Part shown: piece after piece, positions 37,242 through 45,998 of the stretch
Numbering within the stretch: the first letter of the stretch is position 1
Layout: the number at the start of each line of letters is the position of its first letter
Origin: Acinetobacter haemolyticus
GTDB lineage: Bacteria; Pseudomonadota; Gammaproteobacteria; Pseudomonadales; Moraxellaceae
Length of the DNA: 64,000 nt
Direction of reading: 5' to 3'
Assembly: GCF_900406815.1 (NCBI RefSeq)
Contig: NZ_OVCN01000011.1
Location: forward strand, 1 to 64,000
The notes under the pieces: generated by a model
Told to the model about the DNA's origin: nothing
The model's database searches: none
The model's input: only the letters and a program-made list of their open reading frames with translations
Translations under genes and position numbers: made by a program

Positions 37242-38990
37242 ATGTATCAGGTGGGTTGGGATAAACAACAAATCAAAATTGTACCGAAAGGCTATGCTAT
37301 GTTCGGTTATGGGCAATGGTCACATCGGGCCTATGAGCAGCGCACAGCTTTATTTGCACGTAGCGTGAGCATCGTCGATCAGCAACATAACCGACTGTTG
37401 ATCTGCTGTCTGGACGTAGGCTGTATTACCCATGCCATACGTAGCCAAACTGTAGCGCAACTTACACAAATTCTAGATTCGCAATTTGATGAAAATCAAC
37501 TGGTTCTCATGGCCACCCATACCCACTCAGGACCTGGCGGTTGTGGCTATGAAGCCTTGTATAATATGCCGACCCCTGGTTTTGTACCTGAACATTTAAC
37601 TGCCATTGTTGAGGCAATTGTACAGAGTATTCAAAATGCGATTGTGTCTGAACAAGACACCGAGATTTTTTTAGCGACTCAGCATTTTCCTGAACAGACA
37701 CCTGTGGCATGGAATCGTTCAATCAAAGCCTATAATCGTAATCCAGAAGTTCAGTCACGTACCGAAGCTGAAACGCATTTAGCCTTGAATCGTGAAATGC
37801 AGCTGATGGGTTTCTATCGGGAAAAAAAATTACAGTCCTTTATTTCCTTATTCGGAGTACATGCAACCTGTTTGGGGAACTCCTTAAAAGCCTATGATGG
37901 CGATAATAAAGGTTATGCAGCCGCATTTTCCGAGCAGGCTTTAACTGAGCAAGGGATTCAAAATCCAGTGACGATTTTTGCTCATGCAACCGCAGGGGAT
38001 GTATCGCCGCATTTCCATGGCAAAGACCAGCTCAAGATTCGCAAGAAGATTAAAGGCGAGCAGGAATATCAGTACGCGCAACAAAATGGTCGTTATCAAA
38101 GTGAACTGGCTCTGAATGGCTTACAGCAGAATATCCCTAAAAATTTGCAGAAAGTCGAAGGCAAGATCGATGCTGTCTTGTCCTATGTCGATCTGAGCAA
38201 TATTGGAATTCCAAATGAGTTCGCAGAAGGTCAAAAGCATGCCAAGACCAGTCAGCCGTGTCACGGTACCGCATTTTTTGCAGGCACACCTGTCGATGGT
38301 TTAGGCGCACCCAAACCCTTAATTATGGGGATGCAATTTTTAGCCAATCAATTTCGCAAACAGAAAACCAGACATTCGAATGCAGCTGATTTTGTAGCGT
38401 ATCAGCAACTGTATGCCTCTCAAGGGCCAAAACAGATTGTACTGGAAGCAGGTGCCAAAAAGATTTTAGGCCAACCGATTGGTTTTCCACCCGGTATTCT
38501 TGATCCGTTGATAGCAGAAATGAATCGACAAGTGAAAGCTGGAGCGATTCAGCAGAGTCCTTTAGTTCCAAGTGTGGTTCCCTTACAGATTGTGCGATTA
38601 GGTCAATTGGCTTTGATTTGTTGTCCAGGAGAATTTACCACCATCGCAGGACAGCGTGTCATTGATACGGTTAAACAGACACTTGCCGTACAGGCTTCAA
38701 TTGAAAGGGTTTGGTTAGTATCCTACTGCAATGATTATATGGGTTATGTCACCACCTATGAAGAATATCAAGCACAAGCCTATGAAGGTGGACATACTTT
38801 ATTCGGGCAATGGACGTTAGCAGCCTGTCAGAGCAAATTTAAAGAATTAGCAGAACAATTATTATTAGAAAAAACCAAACGTCATTACGATGCAATGACA
38901 CGACCACAGCCGATTCCAGAAAATGAACTCGCAAAACGCACCAATCATGGCAATGTAACAACGGCCGTTAGCCAAAGAGAGGCAATATGA
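37242..38990 (+). CDS. Neutral/alkaline ceramidase-like hydrolase
   Basis: This 582-residue protein is related to the neutral ceramidase N-terminal domain, which hydrolyses ceramide to sphingosine and fatty acid. The zinc-site segment ATHTHSGPGGCGYE at about residue 88 is clear, as is the later CNDYMGYVTTYEEYQAQAYEGG motif. Bacterial ceramidases usually have a signal peptide; none is visible here, which suggests an intracellular enzyme or a related amidase. AAGGAAG precedes the ATG at 37242. The end overlaps the oxidase gene by ATGA. Confidence 0.78.
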   Translation: MYQVGWDKQQIKIVPKGYAMFGYGQWSHRAYEQRTALFARSVSIVDQQHNRLLICCLDVGCITHAIRSQTVAQLTQILDSQFDENQLVLMATHTHSGPGGCGYEALYNMPTPGFVPEHLTAIVEAIVQSIQNAIVSEQDTEIFLATQHFPEQTPVAWNRSIKAYNRNPEVQSRTEAETHLALNREMQLMGFYREKKLQSFISLFGVHATCLGNSLKAYDGDNKGYAAAFSEQALTEQGIQNPVTIFAHATAGDVSPHFHGKDQLKIRKKIKGEQEYQYAQQNGRYQSELALNGLQQNIPKNLQKVEGKIDAVLSYVDLSNIGIPNEFAEGQKHAKTSQPCHGTAFFAGTPVDGLGAPKPLIMGMQFLANQFRKQKTRHSNAADFVAYQQLYASQGPKQIVLEAGAKKILGQPIGFPPGILDPLIAEMNRQVKAGAIQQSPLVPSVVPLQIVRLGQLALICCPGEFTTIAGQRVIDTVKQTLAVQASIERVWLVSYCNDYMGYVTTYEEYQAQAYEGGHTLFGQWTLAACQSKFKELAEQLLLEKTKRHYDAMTRPQPIPENELAKRTNHGNVTTAVSQREAI

Positions 38991-40273
38991 GTGATTTAAC
39001 ACAAGGTATTTGGTCAAACTGGTCTGGCTTTCAAAAAGCCAAACCACAACAGATTTTACACCCTGCCAATATTCAAGAACTACAGGCTATGGTTAAAGCG
39101 CAGCAAAAAATACGGGTGGTGGGTGCAGGGCATTCCTTTACGCCGTTGGTGTGTACTGATGCAACCTTATTGTCTTTGGATCATATTGCAGGTATTGCAT
39201 CGACGGATCATGAGCGATGCCAGAGCAATATTTATGCAGGCACACGCTTATATGATCTAGACCAACATTTACAGCAGCAATCGATTAATCAGGCCTTGAT
39301 AAATCAGGGCGATATTGATCAGCAAAGTCTAGCAGGGGCTGTCTCTACAGGCACACATGGGACAGGAGCAGATTTACATTGTATTTCAGCCTATGTTGAC
39401 GCTTTTGAGTTGTTGACAGCATCAGGTGAGATTCTAAAATGCAGTCGCACAGAGAATCCTGAAATCTTTGCTGCAGGACGAGTTTCTTTGGGTAGCTTGG
39501 GTATCTTGACCCAGATCACCATGCAGAATCGTCCTCGCTATAAACTCAAAGAGCATATTCAACTGTGTCCGGTAGAAGACATGATGCAGCATATTCAGCA
39601 ATGGAAGCAGCAGCACCGACATATTGAGTGTTTTGTGTTTTCCCATGAAAAGCAGTTGATGCTGAAAACCTTGGATGAGACCGATGAAGCGGTTTTGCCG
39701 CGAAAGGAAAATTTCCCGTCCGATGATACGCTGTTGACCCTTTGTTCCGAGTTGACCAGAAGCTTTCCTGCACTGAATCCTTATTTACAGAAGCTATTAG
39801 GTATTTTCGTTAAACCGACCATCTACGTGGATTGGTCGAGCAAGATATTTCCAACGCCGCGTAATACCAAGTTCAATGAAATGGAGTATCAGATTCCTGT
39901 TGATCGTGGAATTGAGTGTTTGGATGAAGTATTGCATGCCTTAAGGGCCAATAAGGTTGCGACCTTTTTTCCGCTCGAATTTCGCTTTGTGAAGGGGGAT
40001 GATATTTGGCTCAGTCCTTTTTATCAGCAGGATTCGATTTCGATCTCGGTGCATCAATATCACAAACAAGACCCGAAGTTGATTTTTGAGGTGGTTGAGC
40101 CGATCTTGCAGAAATATCTGGGACGTCCGCATTGGGGGAAAATGCATACCCTGACAGCGGCTCAATTACGGACTTTATATCCAAAGTGGGATGATTTTAT
40201 GGCTTTGCGTCAGCAGCTTGACCCAGAAGCCAAGTTTTTAAATCCCTATCTGGAAAAGCTGTTTTTAGGTTAG
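38987..40273 (+). CDS. FAD-linked oxidase, D-arabinono-1,4-lactone oxidase family
   Basis: This 428-residue enzyme has an N-terminal FAD_binding_4 domain (VVGAGHSFTPLV at about residues 43-54, then GAVSTGTHGTG) and a C-terminal ALO domain ending with HWGKMHTL. Sugar-lactone and polyol oxidases share this plan, so the substrate cannot be read from sequence. Translational coupling to the ceramidase-like gene suggests a substrate in the same pathway, perhaps an amino alcohol or a sphingoid derivative. Confidence 0.82.
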   Translation: MSDLTQGIWSNWSGFQKAKPQQILHPANIQELQAMVKAQQKIRVVGAGHSFTPLVCTDATLLSLDHIAGIASTDHERCQSNIYAGTRLYDLDQHLQQQSINQALINQGDIDQQSLAGAVSTGTHGTGADLHCISAYVDAFELLTASGEILKCSRTENPEIFAAGRVSLGSLGILTQITMQNRPRYKLKEHIQLCPVEDMMQHIQQWKQQHRHIECFVFSHEKQLMLKTLDETDEAVLPRKENFPSDDTLLTLCSELTRSFPALNPYLQKLLGIFVKPTIYVDWSSKIFPTPRNTKFNEMEYQIPVDRGIECLDEVLHALRANKVATFFPLEFRFVKGDDIWLSPFYQQDSISISVHQYHKQDPKLIFEVVEPILQKYLGRPHWGKMHTLTAAQLRTLYPKWDDFMALRQQLDPEAKFLNPYLEKLFLG

Positions 40274-40329
40274 TTCTAACTTGGGTTGGACTTAAATGTT
40301 TATTTAATCTATTGAAAAATAATTAACTT

Positions 40330-40507
40330 TACGGAGTCTTACCGAGTTTTTATCTATTTTAGGATAAGCCTGCGGCTCGCCTTACTTTGGTTTCGCCCAA
40401 AGTAAGCAAAGGCATTGTCATCTACAAAACCTGTTTTCTACTTGCATCTATTTGGTTTTATCGCAGATACATTATCTTTTTTATACCATGCAGGTTGTAG
40501 ATGACTT
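40330..40507 (+). repeat. Dispersed structured element, copy 2
   Basis: This is the second copy of the element at 35826-36003. Hairpin 1 is at 40381-40406 (arms CTTACTTTGG and CCAAAGTAAG). Hairpin 2 pairs 40417-40433 with 40491-40505 (arms GTCATCTACAA-AACCTG and CAGGTTGTAGATGAC). It lies between the oxidase and PLP-enzyme genes; the element runs to about 50 bp before the PLP-enzyme start. Confidence 0.8.
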
Positions 40508-40559
40508 TTTCGCGTATCAAATTACATGTAAATTTTCTTTGATTGAAAAAGGTATAGCT

Positions 40560-41723
40560 ATGTTGGATCATTATTTTAAACAACTCAATCTGGACCTGAA
40601 AAAACTGGAGATTGCGACTCCGCAACTGATTGTCGATGAAGCCGCGTTAAAACAAAATATCCAGCATGTTCAGATTCGCCTTGCTCACGCCAAACATTTA
40701 AAAGCACGATTGGTAGTGAAATCCTTAGCTAGTCTGGATTTACTCAAATTATTATCTGAACAGATCAACACCCAGCGCTTTATGGTATTTCATCAACCGC
40801 ATATTATTTCAATATTAGAAAATTTTGCCGAAGCCGATATTTTGTTGGGCAAACCGATGCCAGCTCAAGCAGTACGCCATTTTTTTGAACGACATGCAGC
40901 ATGGTCGGATGCCAATATTCAGTGGCTGGTTGATACCCAGCAACGTGTGCAGCAATATCTTGAGATTGCCCAGACCTATTCGCGCTGTCTAAAGCTGAAT
41001 ATCGAGATTGATGTCGGTTTACATCGTGGCGGGGTACAGTCGACACAACAGCTGATCGAAATATTAAAGCTGATTGAGCGAAATCCACAGTATTTAAAAC
41101 TTTCTGGCTTGATGGGCTATGATGCGCATGTCACCAAAATCCCTGCCATTATTAAAAAACCTGAACTGGCGTATCACAGCTCCCAACAGACTTATGCCCA
41201 TTATCAACAGCTGATTCAAAAACAGTTCCCAACCTTGTGGAATGAGGCATTGTGTTTTAATGGCGGGGGCAGTCCAACCTTTAGCTTTCATACCACTGAA
41301 AGTGTCTGCAATGACCTGTCTTTTGGTTCAATGCTATTAAAACCGAGTGATTTTGATAGTGAATTTTTACAGGCCTTACAACCTGCATTATGGATCGCTG
41401 CACCTGTGCTCAAAGTATTACCATTTACCCAGCTTCCTTCGATGTCTTTACTGGATAAATTACCGCATAAATGTAAGGCACTGTTTATTTATGGTGGCTA
41501 CTGGCTGGCTGATTATGTTTATCCTAGCCAAGCGCATACTCATGTCTTGTATGGACGCAGCAGTAATCAAGAATTGGTCAATGTACCGAAGAATTGTGAT
41601 ATTCAGGTGGATGATTTTGTATTTTTAAGACCTACACAAAGTGAAGCGATTATTCCTCAATTTTCCGAGTTAAAACTGTATCGCACACATACTTTTGAGA
41701 CATGGCAAACTTTTAGTGAGTAA
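40560..41723 (+). CDS. PLP-dependent enzyme of the alanine racemase fold
   Basis: This 387-residue protein has a type III PLP barrel. The cofactor lysine is probably Lys54 in LVVKSLAS, and the IEIDVGLHRGGVQS and GGGSPTFSFH segments line the phosphate site. It resembles D-threonine aldolase/D-serine dehydratase (DSD1) proteins more than a true alanine racemase. The ATG at 40560 follows AAAAAGG; the reading frame runs upstream into the repeat, but that part is not coding. A role in cleaving or deaminating an amino alcohol is inferred from its neighbours. Confidence 0.8.
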   Translation: MLDHYFKQLNLDLKKLEIATPQLIVDEAALKQNIQHVQIRLAHAKHLKARLVVKSLASLDLLKLLSEQINTQRFMVFHQPHIISILENFAEADILLGKPMPAQAVRHFFERHAAWSDANIQWLVDTQQRVQQYLEIAQTYSRCLKLNIEIDVGLHRGGVQSTQQLIEILKLIERNPQYLKLSGLMGYDAHVTKIPAIIKKPELAYHSSQQTYAHYQQLIQKQFPTLWNEALCFNGGGSPTFSFHTTESVCNDLSFGSMLLKPSDFDSEFLQALQPALWIAAPVLKVLPFTQLPSMSLLDKLPHKCKALFIYGGYWLADYVYPSQAHTHVLYGRSSNQELVNVPKNCDIQVDDFVFLRPTQSEAIIPQFSELKLYRTHTFETWQTFSE

Positions 41724-41776
41724 CCGGGCTTTGCTCATCAATATCCGCGCTAAAAGCTTGCCGTGTATTTTGGACT

Positions 41777-42145
41777 TTAAAACAAATCGCTTAAATGACA
41801 GCTTTTTGCTTCGGTCTGGTTTTCAATAGAATCGACCAATAGAATATTGATATCTTTTTCACTTTTATACGCCGCAATCACTTCTGCATAAATCGGCTGT
41901 TTTAATTTGGTGGCATTGGCGAGAAAACCTGCTACTGCCTTTTCCTGAGACCAGTCTGCATCTTTCAATACATATTCATTCTGCGCAATATCGCATCGCG
42001 TTAAAATGGCCTTGTTATCCTGAATAGTTAAGGTACCAATAAAAATATCCATGCTTTCTTCAGGATCAGGCGAATTGGCAAAAGTTGTGAAAGGCAAAAC
42101 TAAGCCAGATATAAATATTGAAAAGACAAGAGACAGTTTTTTCAT
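41777..42145 (-). CDS. Small secreted protein, unknown function
   Basis: This 122-residue protein has a clear signal peptide (MKKLSLVFSIFISGLVLPF, cleavage near the FANS), giving a mature part of about 100 residues with two cysteines that could pair. AGGA precedes the ATG at 42145, so the longer reading frame to 42205 is not used. No known domain is recognised. It lies convergent to the PLP-enzyme gene and downstream of the FadL-type porin gene. Confidence 0.65.
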   Translation of the reverse strand: MKKLSLVFSIFISGLVLPFTTFANSPDPEESMDIFIGTLTIQDNKAILTRCDIAQNEYVLKDADWSQEKAVAGFLANATKLKQPIYAEVIAAYKSEKDINILLVDSIENQTEAKSCHLSDLF

Positions 42146-42290
42146 TGGATTTTTCCTGAAGATGACATTCATTATTAAAATAATACTTTGAGATTTTAAT
42201 CTCATCCGTTGATTGAATGCTATTAAATAACTAAGTAGGATCAGGACTTAAACTGGAGCTGCTCCTACTTGGCCTGATAATAATAAGTGA

Positions 42291-43532
42291 CTAAAAGCGA
42301 TAACCAATTTTTAAACCGTAGCCGATGGCACTGTTATCTTTAAAATCGGCCTGTTCAGCAACCGGTTTAATCCCTGCTACAGGAAGGTAATAGGTGCCAT
42401 CTTCGGCAACTACATCGCCTAACCAGAAGTATTTAACGCCTGCGGCAATAAAGTAGTTTGGGGCTGGATTGAATTGAACACCTACACCCAAGCCCCAAGA
42501 GCCTTTGGTTGGGTTCAATGTGGATGCAGGGTTGCCTGTGCCAGAGTCCCAACTGACTTCTGTGGAGGCACTCCATTTTTCAGTAAATTGATGTCCAAGT
42601 CCGACATTGACCGTCCATTGATCTTTTTGGTAACTATCCAGATCAAAGCCACCGCTATAGGTGCCTTCGCTGATCAAGTCAGTCAGATATTCGGTTACTG
42701 CACCAAACTGGGTCGGGCGGATATGAAAATCTTTCCAGTTGACCCAACGTATATTGGTATAGAGCAGTGTGTCTTTATGCACTCCCGTCTGAAAATCAAT
42801 ATTCACGGATTGTGGCGTGCTAATTTTAGTCTTGCCCTGTGTGGTGACTTCTAAGGGCTCACCAAACATGGTCTCAGTCGCCTGCATATCATGGTCGATT
42901 TTAGAACGATAGGTTACTGCTGCTTTTAAAGCAATATTTGGAATCTGATAACTCAGCCCTGCCAGCCATCCAACGGCATGATCCTGTTTAAATTTTGCAT
43001 CATAACCATTAAAGGCCTTGCTATAAGAATTACCTCGAAGTGCCACATCGCCTTTGACTGATTGATAAACAGCACCGCCATAGAGTTGAAAATTACGAAA
43101 AGGACTGACACCTAAAATCATGCTAATGCTTTCGCTATCGACATTGACCGATGTACCTTGCTGAGTAAATTCATTATCTGAAAAGGTATTATTGGATTGC
43201 ATCGGATAAGTAATATCTGCACCAAAAGGTTGGTCATAGAGCAAGCCAAAGCTAATTCGGTCGGTCAGTTGCAACTTAAGCGCGGCACTATAATATTGAA
43301 AGCTATCGCCCATATTGCCTGAGTTCAGGTTTTGTGGATCGTTGACCAGTTCAGAGCGATTACGGATTTTTCCTGAAATATCAGGATCGACCGCTGTGGC
43401 GCCAACCTCGGCATAATTGCCATTTTCCAGAAAGGGTAAAATGGATTGGCCGGACTGATCCAGTGCGGCGGCATGATTGAGGGTACTGGCAAATAGGGCA
43501 TAGATGCCAGTTAAAATTGGATTGCGTTTCAT
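42291..43532 (-). CDS. FadL/OmpP1/TodX-type outer-membrane transport protein
   Basis: This 413-residue protein has a signal peptide, a plug-like N-terminal segment and alternating aromatic beta strands ending in the outer-membrane signal GLKIGYRF. FadL-type channels let hydrophobic molecules such as long-chain fatty acids cross the outer membrane. Next to the ceramidase-like cluster it may import sphingoid bases or ceramide, much as SphA is proposed to do in Pseudomonas (from memory). AAGGA before the ATG at 43532 supports this start. Confidence 0.82.
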   Translation of the reverse strand: MKRNPILTGIYALFASTLNHAAALDQSGQSILPFLENGNYAEVGATAVDPDISGKIRNRSELVNDPQNLNSGNMGDSFQYYSAALKLQLTDRISFGLLYDQPFGADITYPMQSNNTFSDNEFTQQGTSVNVDSESISMILGVSPFRNFQLYGGAVYQSVKGDVALRGNSYSKAFNGYDAKFKQDHAVGWLAGLSYQIPNIALKAAVTYRSKIDHDMQATETMFGEPLEVTTQGKTKISTPQSVNIDFQTGVHKDTLLYTNIRWVNWKDFHIRPTQFGAVTEYLTDLISEGTYSGGFDLDSYQKDQWTVNVGLGHQFTEKWSASTEVSWDSGTGNPASTLNPTKGSWGLGVGVQFNPAPNYFIAAGVKYFWLGDVVAEDGTYYLPVAGIKPVAEQADFKDNSAIGYGLKIGYRF

Positions 43533-43750
43533 AATGATCATCCTTGGAAAACCGTGTCTTATTTTTAGCGCTGATATTTTTATTAACGGTCATTTTTTTC
43601 TATTCAGAGCAAATTGATTTCACTCAATATTTTCGATAGAAAAGCCATGTCCATGCCTGTAGTGAAGCATCTTTTCAAGGGATGGAATAGGGTTGTAAAT
43701 GTTCAGGATGGGGGGATAAACGGTCAAAAAGATTTTTATTTTGATAAGAA

Positions 43751-43778
43751 AAAACCTTGTGATGGGGCACAAGGTTTT
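43751..43778 (-). terminator. Terminator downstream of the universal stress gene
   Basis: An 11-bp stem (arms AAAACCTTGTG and CACAAGGTTTT, 6-nt loop) lies 17 bp after the stress gene. On the minus strand it is followed by a U-rich run. Confidence 0.8.
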
Positions 43779-43794
43779 TAAGGGAATTGAGGGG

Positions 43795-44235
43795 TTATTG
43801 CTTGACGATGAGCACAGGAATATGTGACTCAGTAAGCACGGTACGCGCTACGCTACCGAGTAGTAAGCGTTTCACGCCGGTACGCCCATGTGAACCCATA
43901 ATAATCAAATCTGCGCCCACTTCATCCGCGACAAAAATAATGCCTTCACTGGCAGAGCCATGATAAATTTTAGTTGTCACTTCGATCCCACCTCGTGAAA
44001 ATGATTGAGCTATATCTTGAAGCTGAGTTTTTGCATGTGCTTCAGCCTGCATAAAATAATCCGTCACGGCTGGGGCAACCTGATAAAAATCTACACCCAC
44101 AAAAGGATCAACTGCGATCACGCTGAGAATCGTAACTTTTGCCCCTGACAATTTTGCTAAAGAAAGTGCATGCTCAACTGCTGCATAAGAGATCGGAGAG
44201 TCATCGACTGGTACTAAAATATTCTGATAAGACAT
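43795..44235 (-). CDS. Universal stress protein (UspA family)
   Basis: This 146-residue single-domain protein begins ILVPVDDSPISYAAVEHAL and has the ATP-binding motif G-SHG-RTGVKRLLLGSVAR near residues 113-130. The ATP-binding glycines are kept, so it belongs to the nucleotide-binding branch. Such proteins support survival under stress or energy limitation; the exact trigger is not visible. It is transcribed alone. Confidence 0.88.
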   Translation of the reverse strand: MSYQNILVPVDDSPISYAAVEHALSLAKLSGAKVTILSVIAVDPFVGVDFYQVAPAVTDYFMQAEAHAKTQLQDIAQSFSRGGIEVTTKIYHGSASEGIIFVADEVGADLIIMGSHGRTGVKRLLLGSVARTVLTESHIPVLIVKQ

Positions 44236-44482
44236 GTTTGCTCCTTATAGTTTATCGTTGTAAAAAATAAAAGTTATAATAAATTGATAGCATATTGAGG
44301 ACATTGTAGCAAATTAGACCTTAATCAAAAGCAACTGATAAAACTGAAATAAATATGGAACTCTAAGAAATTCCTTAGCAAAATAGGAGCATAAGAAAAT
44401 CACAGTATTTTTGTAATTGAGTTAAAAGTTTACTGTAGCTGGAATTATGAAATTTAACCCATTTTTTACACATGGAGTTTCT

Positions 44483-44773
44483 ATGCTACTCAGTTTAGAT
44501 GCCTATAAACAGCAAAAATTTAATCAAATTGCTACCAAAATAATGGCAGATCCAGAAACATATTTGGTTTTCGATTCCGTTTCAGACTTTTATAAAGCGA
44601 TATGGCTAAAGGAGTTTCCGCAGGGCACGACTTGGTCTGCTACGGGTTTAGATGATGGTGCCGAGCAGTTTTATGCTGTGATTGAATATGGAGATCATTA
44701 TTTATCTATCAGTTGTGCTAAAGATATATCAGTCAAATTAGGCATGCGAAAAAATCACAATAAAAATGACTAA
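44483..44773 (+). CDS. Small conserved-looking protein, unknown function
   Basis: This 96-residue soluble protein (MLLSLDAYKQQKFNQIATKI) has no recognised domain, signal peptide or membrane segment. GGAG five bases before the ATG at 44483 supports this start over one 36 bases upstream. It lies alone between the stress gene and the DUF2505 gene. Confidence 0.55.
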   Translation: MLLSLDAYKQQKFNQIATKIMADPETYLVFDSVSDFYKAIWLKEFPQGTTWSATGLDDGAEQFYAVIEYGDHYLSISCAKDISVKLGMRKNHNKND

Positions 44774-44879
44774 TCCGAGCAGTCACCCTTTTTTGCCACG
44801 TTAGTCTTTGAGATTTAAAGGAGAATGATATACTTCGCAAAGTGATGAGATCCTATAAAAACGAAACGGAAATTTAAAG

Positions 44880-45371
44880 ATGGCACATCAATTTACGGTT
44901 AATGAAACAATTCACGGTGTTTCGATCGAAGACTTTTCAAGATTAGTCGCGGATACAGCATTGCATGAAGCAGTATGTAAACGTATTCCCGGTGAAAACT
45001 TAGAAATTATTGAATCTGCAATTAATGGCGATATTTACACGCTACGTCGTGAATATAACCTTGATGTAAATATTCCTGATGTTGCTAAAAAATTACTAAA
45101 AAATGCGTTTCGCCTAAAGCGTGCTGATATCACCCATTTGAAAAACTTAACTTCAACTGTTGAGTTGGGCGCTAATCTCCCTTTAGAAGCGAAAGGCGAG
45201 CGCAGCGTGACAGGCGATAGCGAAAAAGTGAATATTTCGTTAACTTGGAATGTAAAAGTTAAAGTGCCTTTGATTGGCGGAATGCTTGAAAAGCATGCTG
45301 AAGGTGAAATTCGTAAATTTAGCCAGCTTGAAATCGCAATCGTTGAAGATGAATTGAAGAAACAACTTTAA
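44880..45371 (+). CDS. DUF2505-family protein
   Basis: This 163-residue protein matches the DUF2505 pattern, a START-like fold suited to binding a lipid or other hydrophobic ligand. No signal peptide is visible, so it is probably cytoplasmic. Function is unknown. It has its own terminator and no obvious partner gene. Confidence 0.65.
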   Translation: MAHQFTVNETIHGVSIEDFSRLVADTALHEAVCKRIPGENLEIIESAINGDIYTLRREYNLDVNIPDVAKKLLKNAFRLKRADITHLKNLTSTVELGANLPLEAKGERSVTGDSEKVNISLTWNVKVKVPLIGGMLEKHAEGEIRKFSQLEIAIVEDELKKQL

Positions 45372-45384
45372 TTTAACTTTTTTT

Positions 45385-45412
45385 AAAACTCTCCTTTATG
45401 GGGAGTTTTTTA
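45385..45412 (+). terminator. Rho-independent terminator after the DUF2505 gene
   Basis: A 10-bp stem (arms AAAACTCTCC and GGGGAGTTTT, one G-T pair, 5-nt loop) is followed by a T run. Confidence 0.85.
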
Positions 45413-45487
45413 TTTTTGCGTGAAAATGATAGAAGCAATAGAAAATATCCAATACTATGTTAAGCACGATTTGATCAAAATAAGGTC

Positions 45488-45976
45488 ATGGGTATGAGTG
45501 TGGTTTTGCCTGTAGCGCAACGTGGTGAAGAAATATTAGAACTTAAAGCAGCATTTGTTGCAGATGGGGAATTTAATAGTGAATGGCTATTGGAGTTGGC
45601 TTCAGCTATGCATGCGACTATGCTTGAACGGAATGGCGTGGGGATCGCAGCACCTCAAGTTTATATTTCTAAACGTGTGATTATTGTTGCATCTCGTCCA
45701 AATCCTCGTTATCCCGATGCACCTGAAATGGATGCGGTGGTGATGGTTAATCCTGAAATTTTAGAGTTTTCTCAACAGACTTGTTTGGGTGAGGAAGGCT
45801 GCTTGAGTGTTCCTGATCAGCGTGGAGTCGTAGAGCGCGCACAAACCATCAAAGTGCGTTATTACACCTTACAAGGTGAGGTGATTGAAACAACGTTTGA
45901 GGGTTTTCCTGCCCGCATTGTTCAACATGAAGTTGATCATTTAGATGGTGTGTTGTTTGTGGAAAGAGTTGCTTAA
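45488..45976 (+). CDS. def: Peptide deformylase
   Basis: This 162-residue metalloenzyme removes the formyl group from nascent proteins. All three motifs are present: GVGIAAPQ near residue 46, EEGCLSVP (Cys metal ligand) and QHEVDHLDG (two His ligands and the catalytic Glu). It stands apart from fmt, so it is probably a second deformylase rather than the housekeeping copy. ATG at 45494 is an alternative start. Confidence 0.93.
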   Translation: MGMSVVLPVAQRGEEILELKAAFVADGEFNSEWLLELASAMHATMLERNGVGIAAPQVYISKRVIIVASRPNPRYPDAPEMDAVVMVNPEILEFSQQTCLGEEGCLSVPDQRGVVERAQTIKVRYYTLQGEVIETTFEGFPARIVQHEVDHLDGVLFVERVA

Positions 45977-45998
45977 TTATTGTTTCGTTGAAAAAAAT

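Noticed and set aside
40452..40559. Upstream extension of the PLP-enzyme reading frame
   Set aside because: It runs through copy 2 of the structured repeat, and a good ribosome site precedes the ATG at 40560.
42474..42854. 126-codon plus-strand frame inside the FadL-type porin gene
   Set aside because: It is antisense to a well-supported outer-membrane protein gene, with no ribosome site or homologous pattern.
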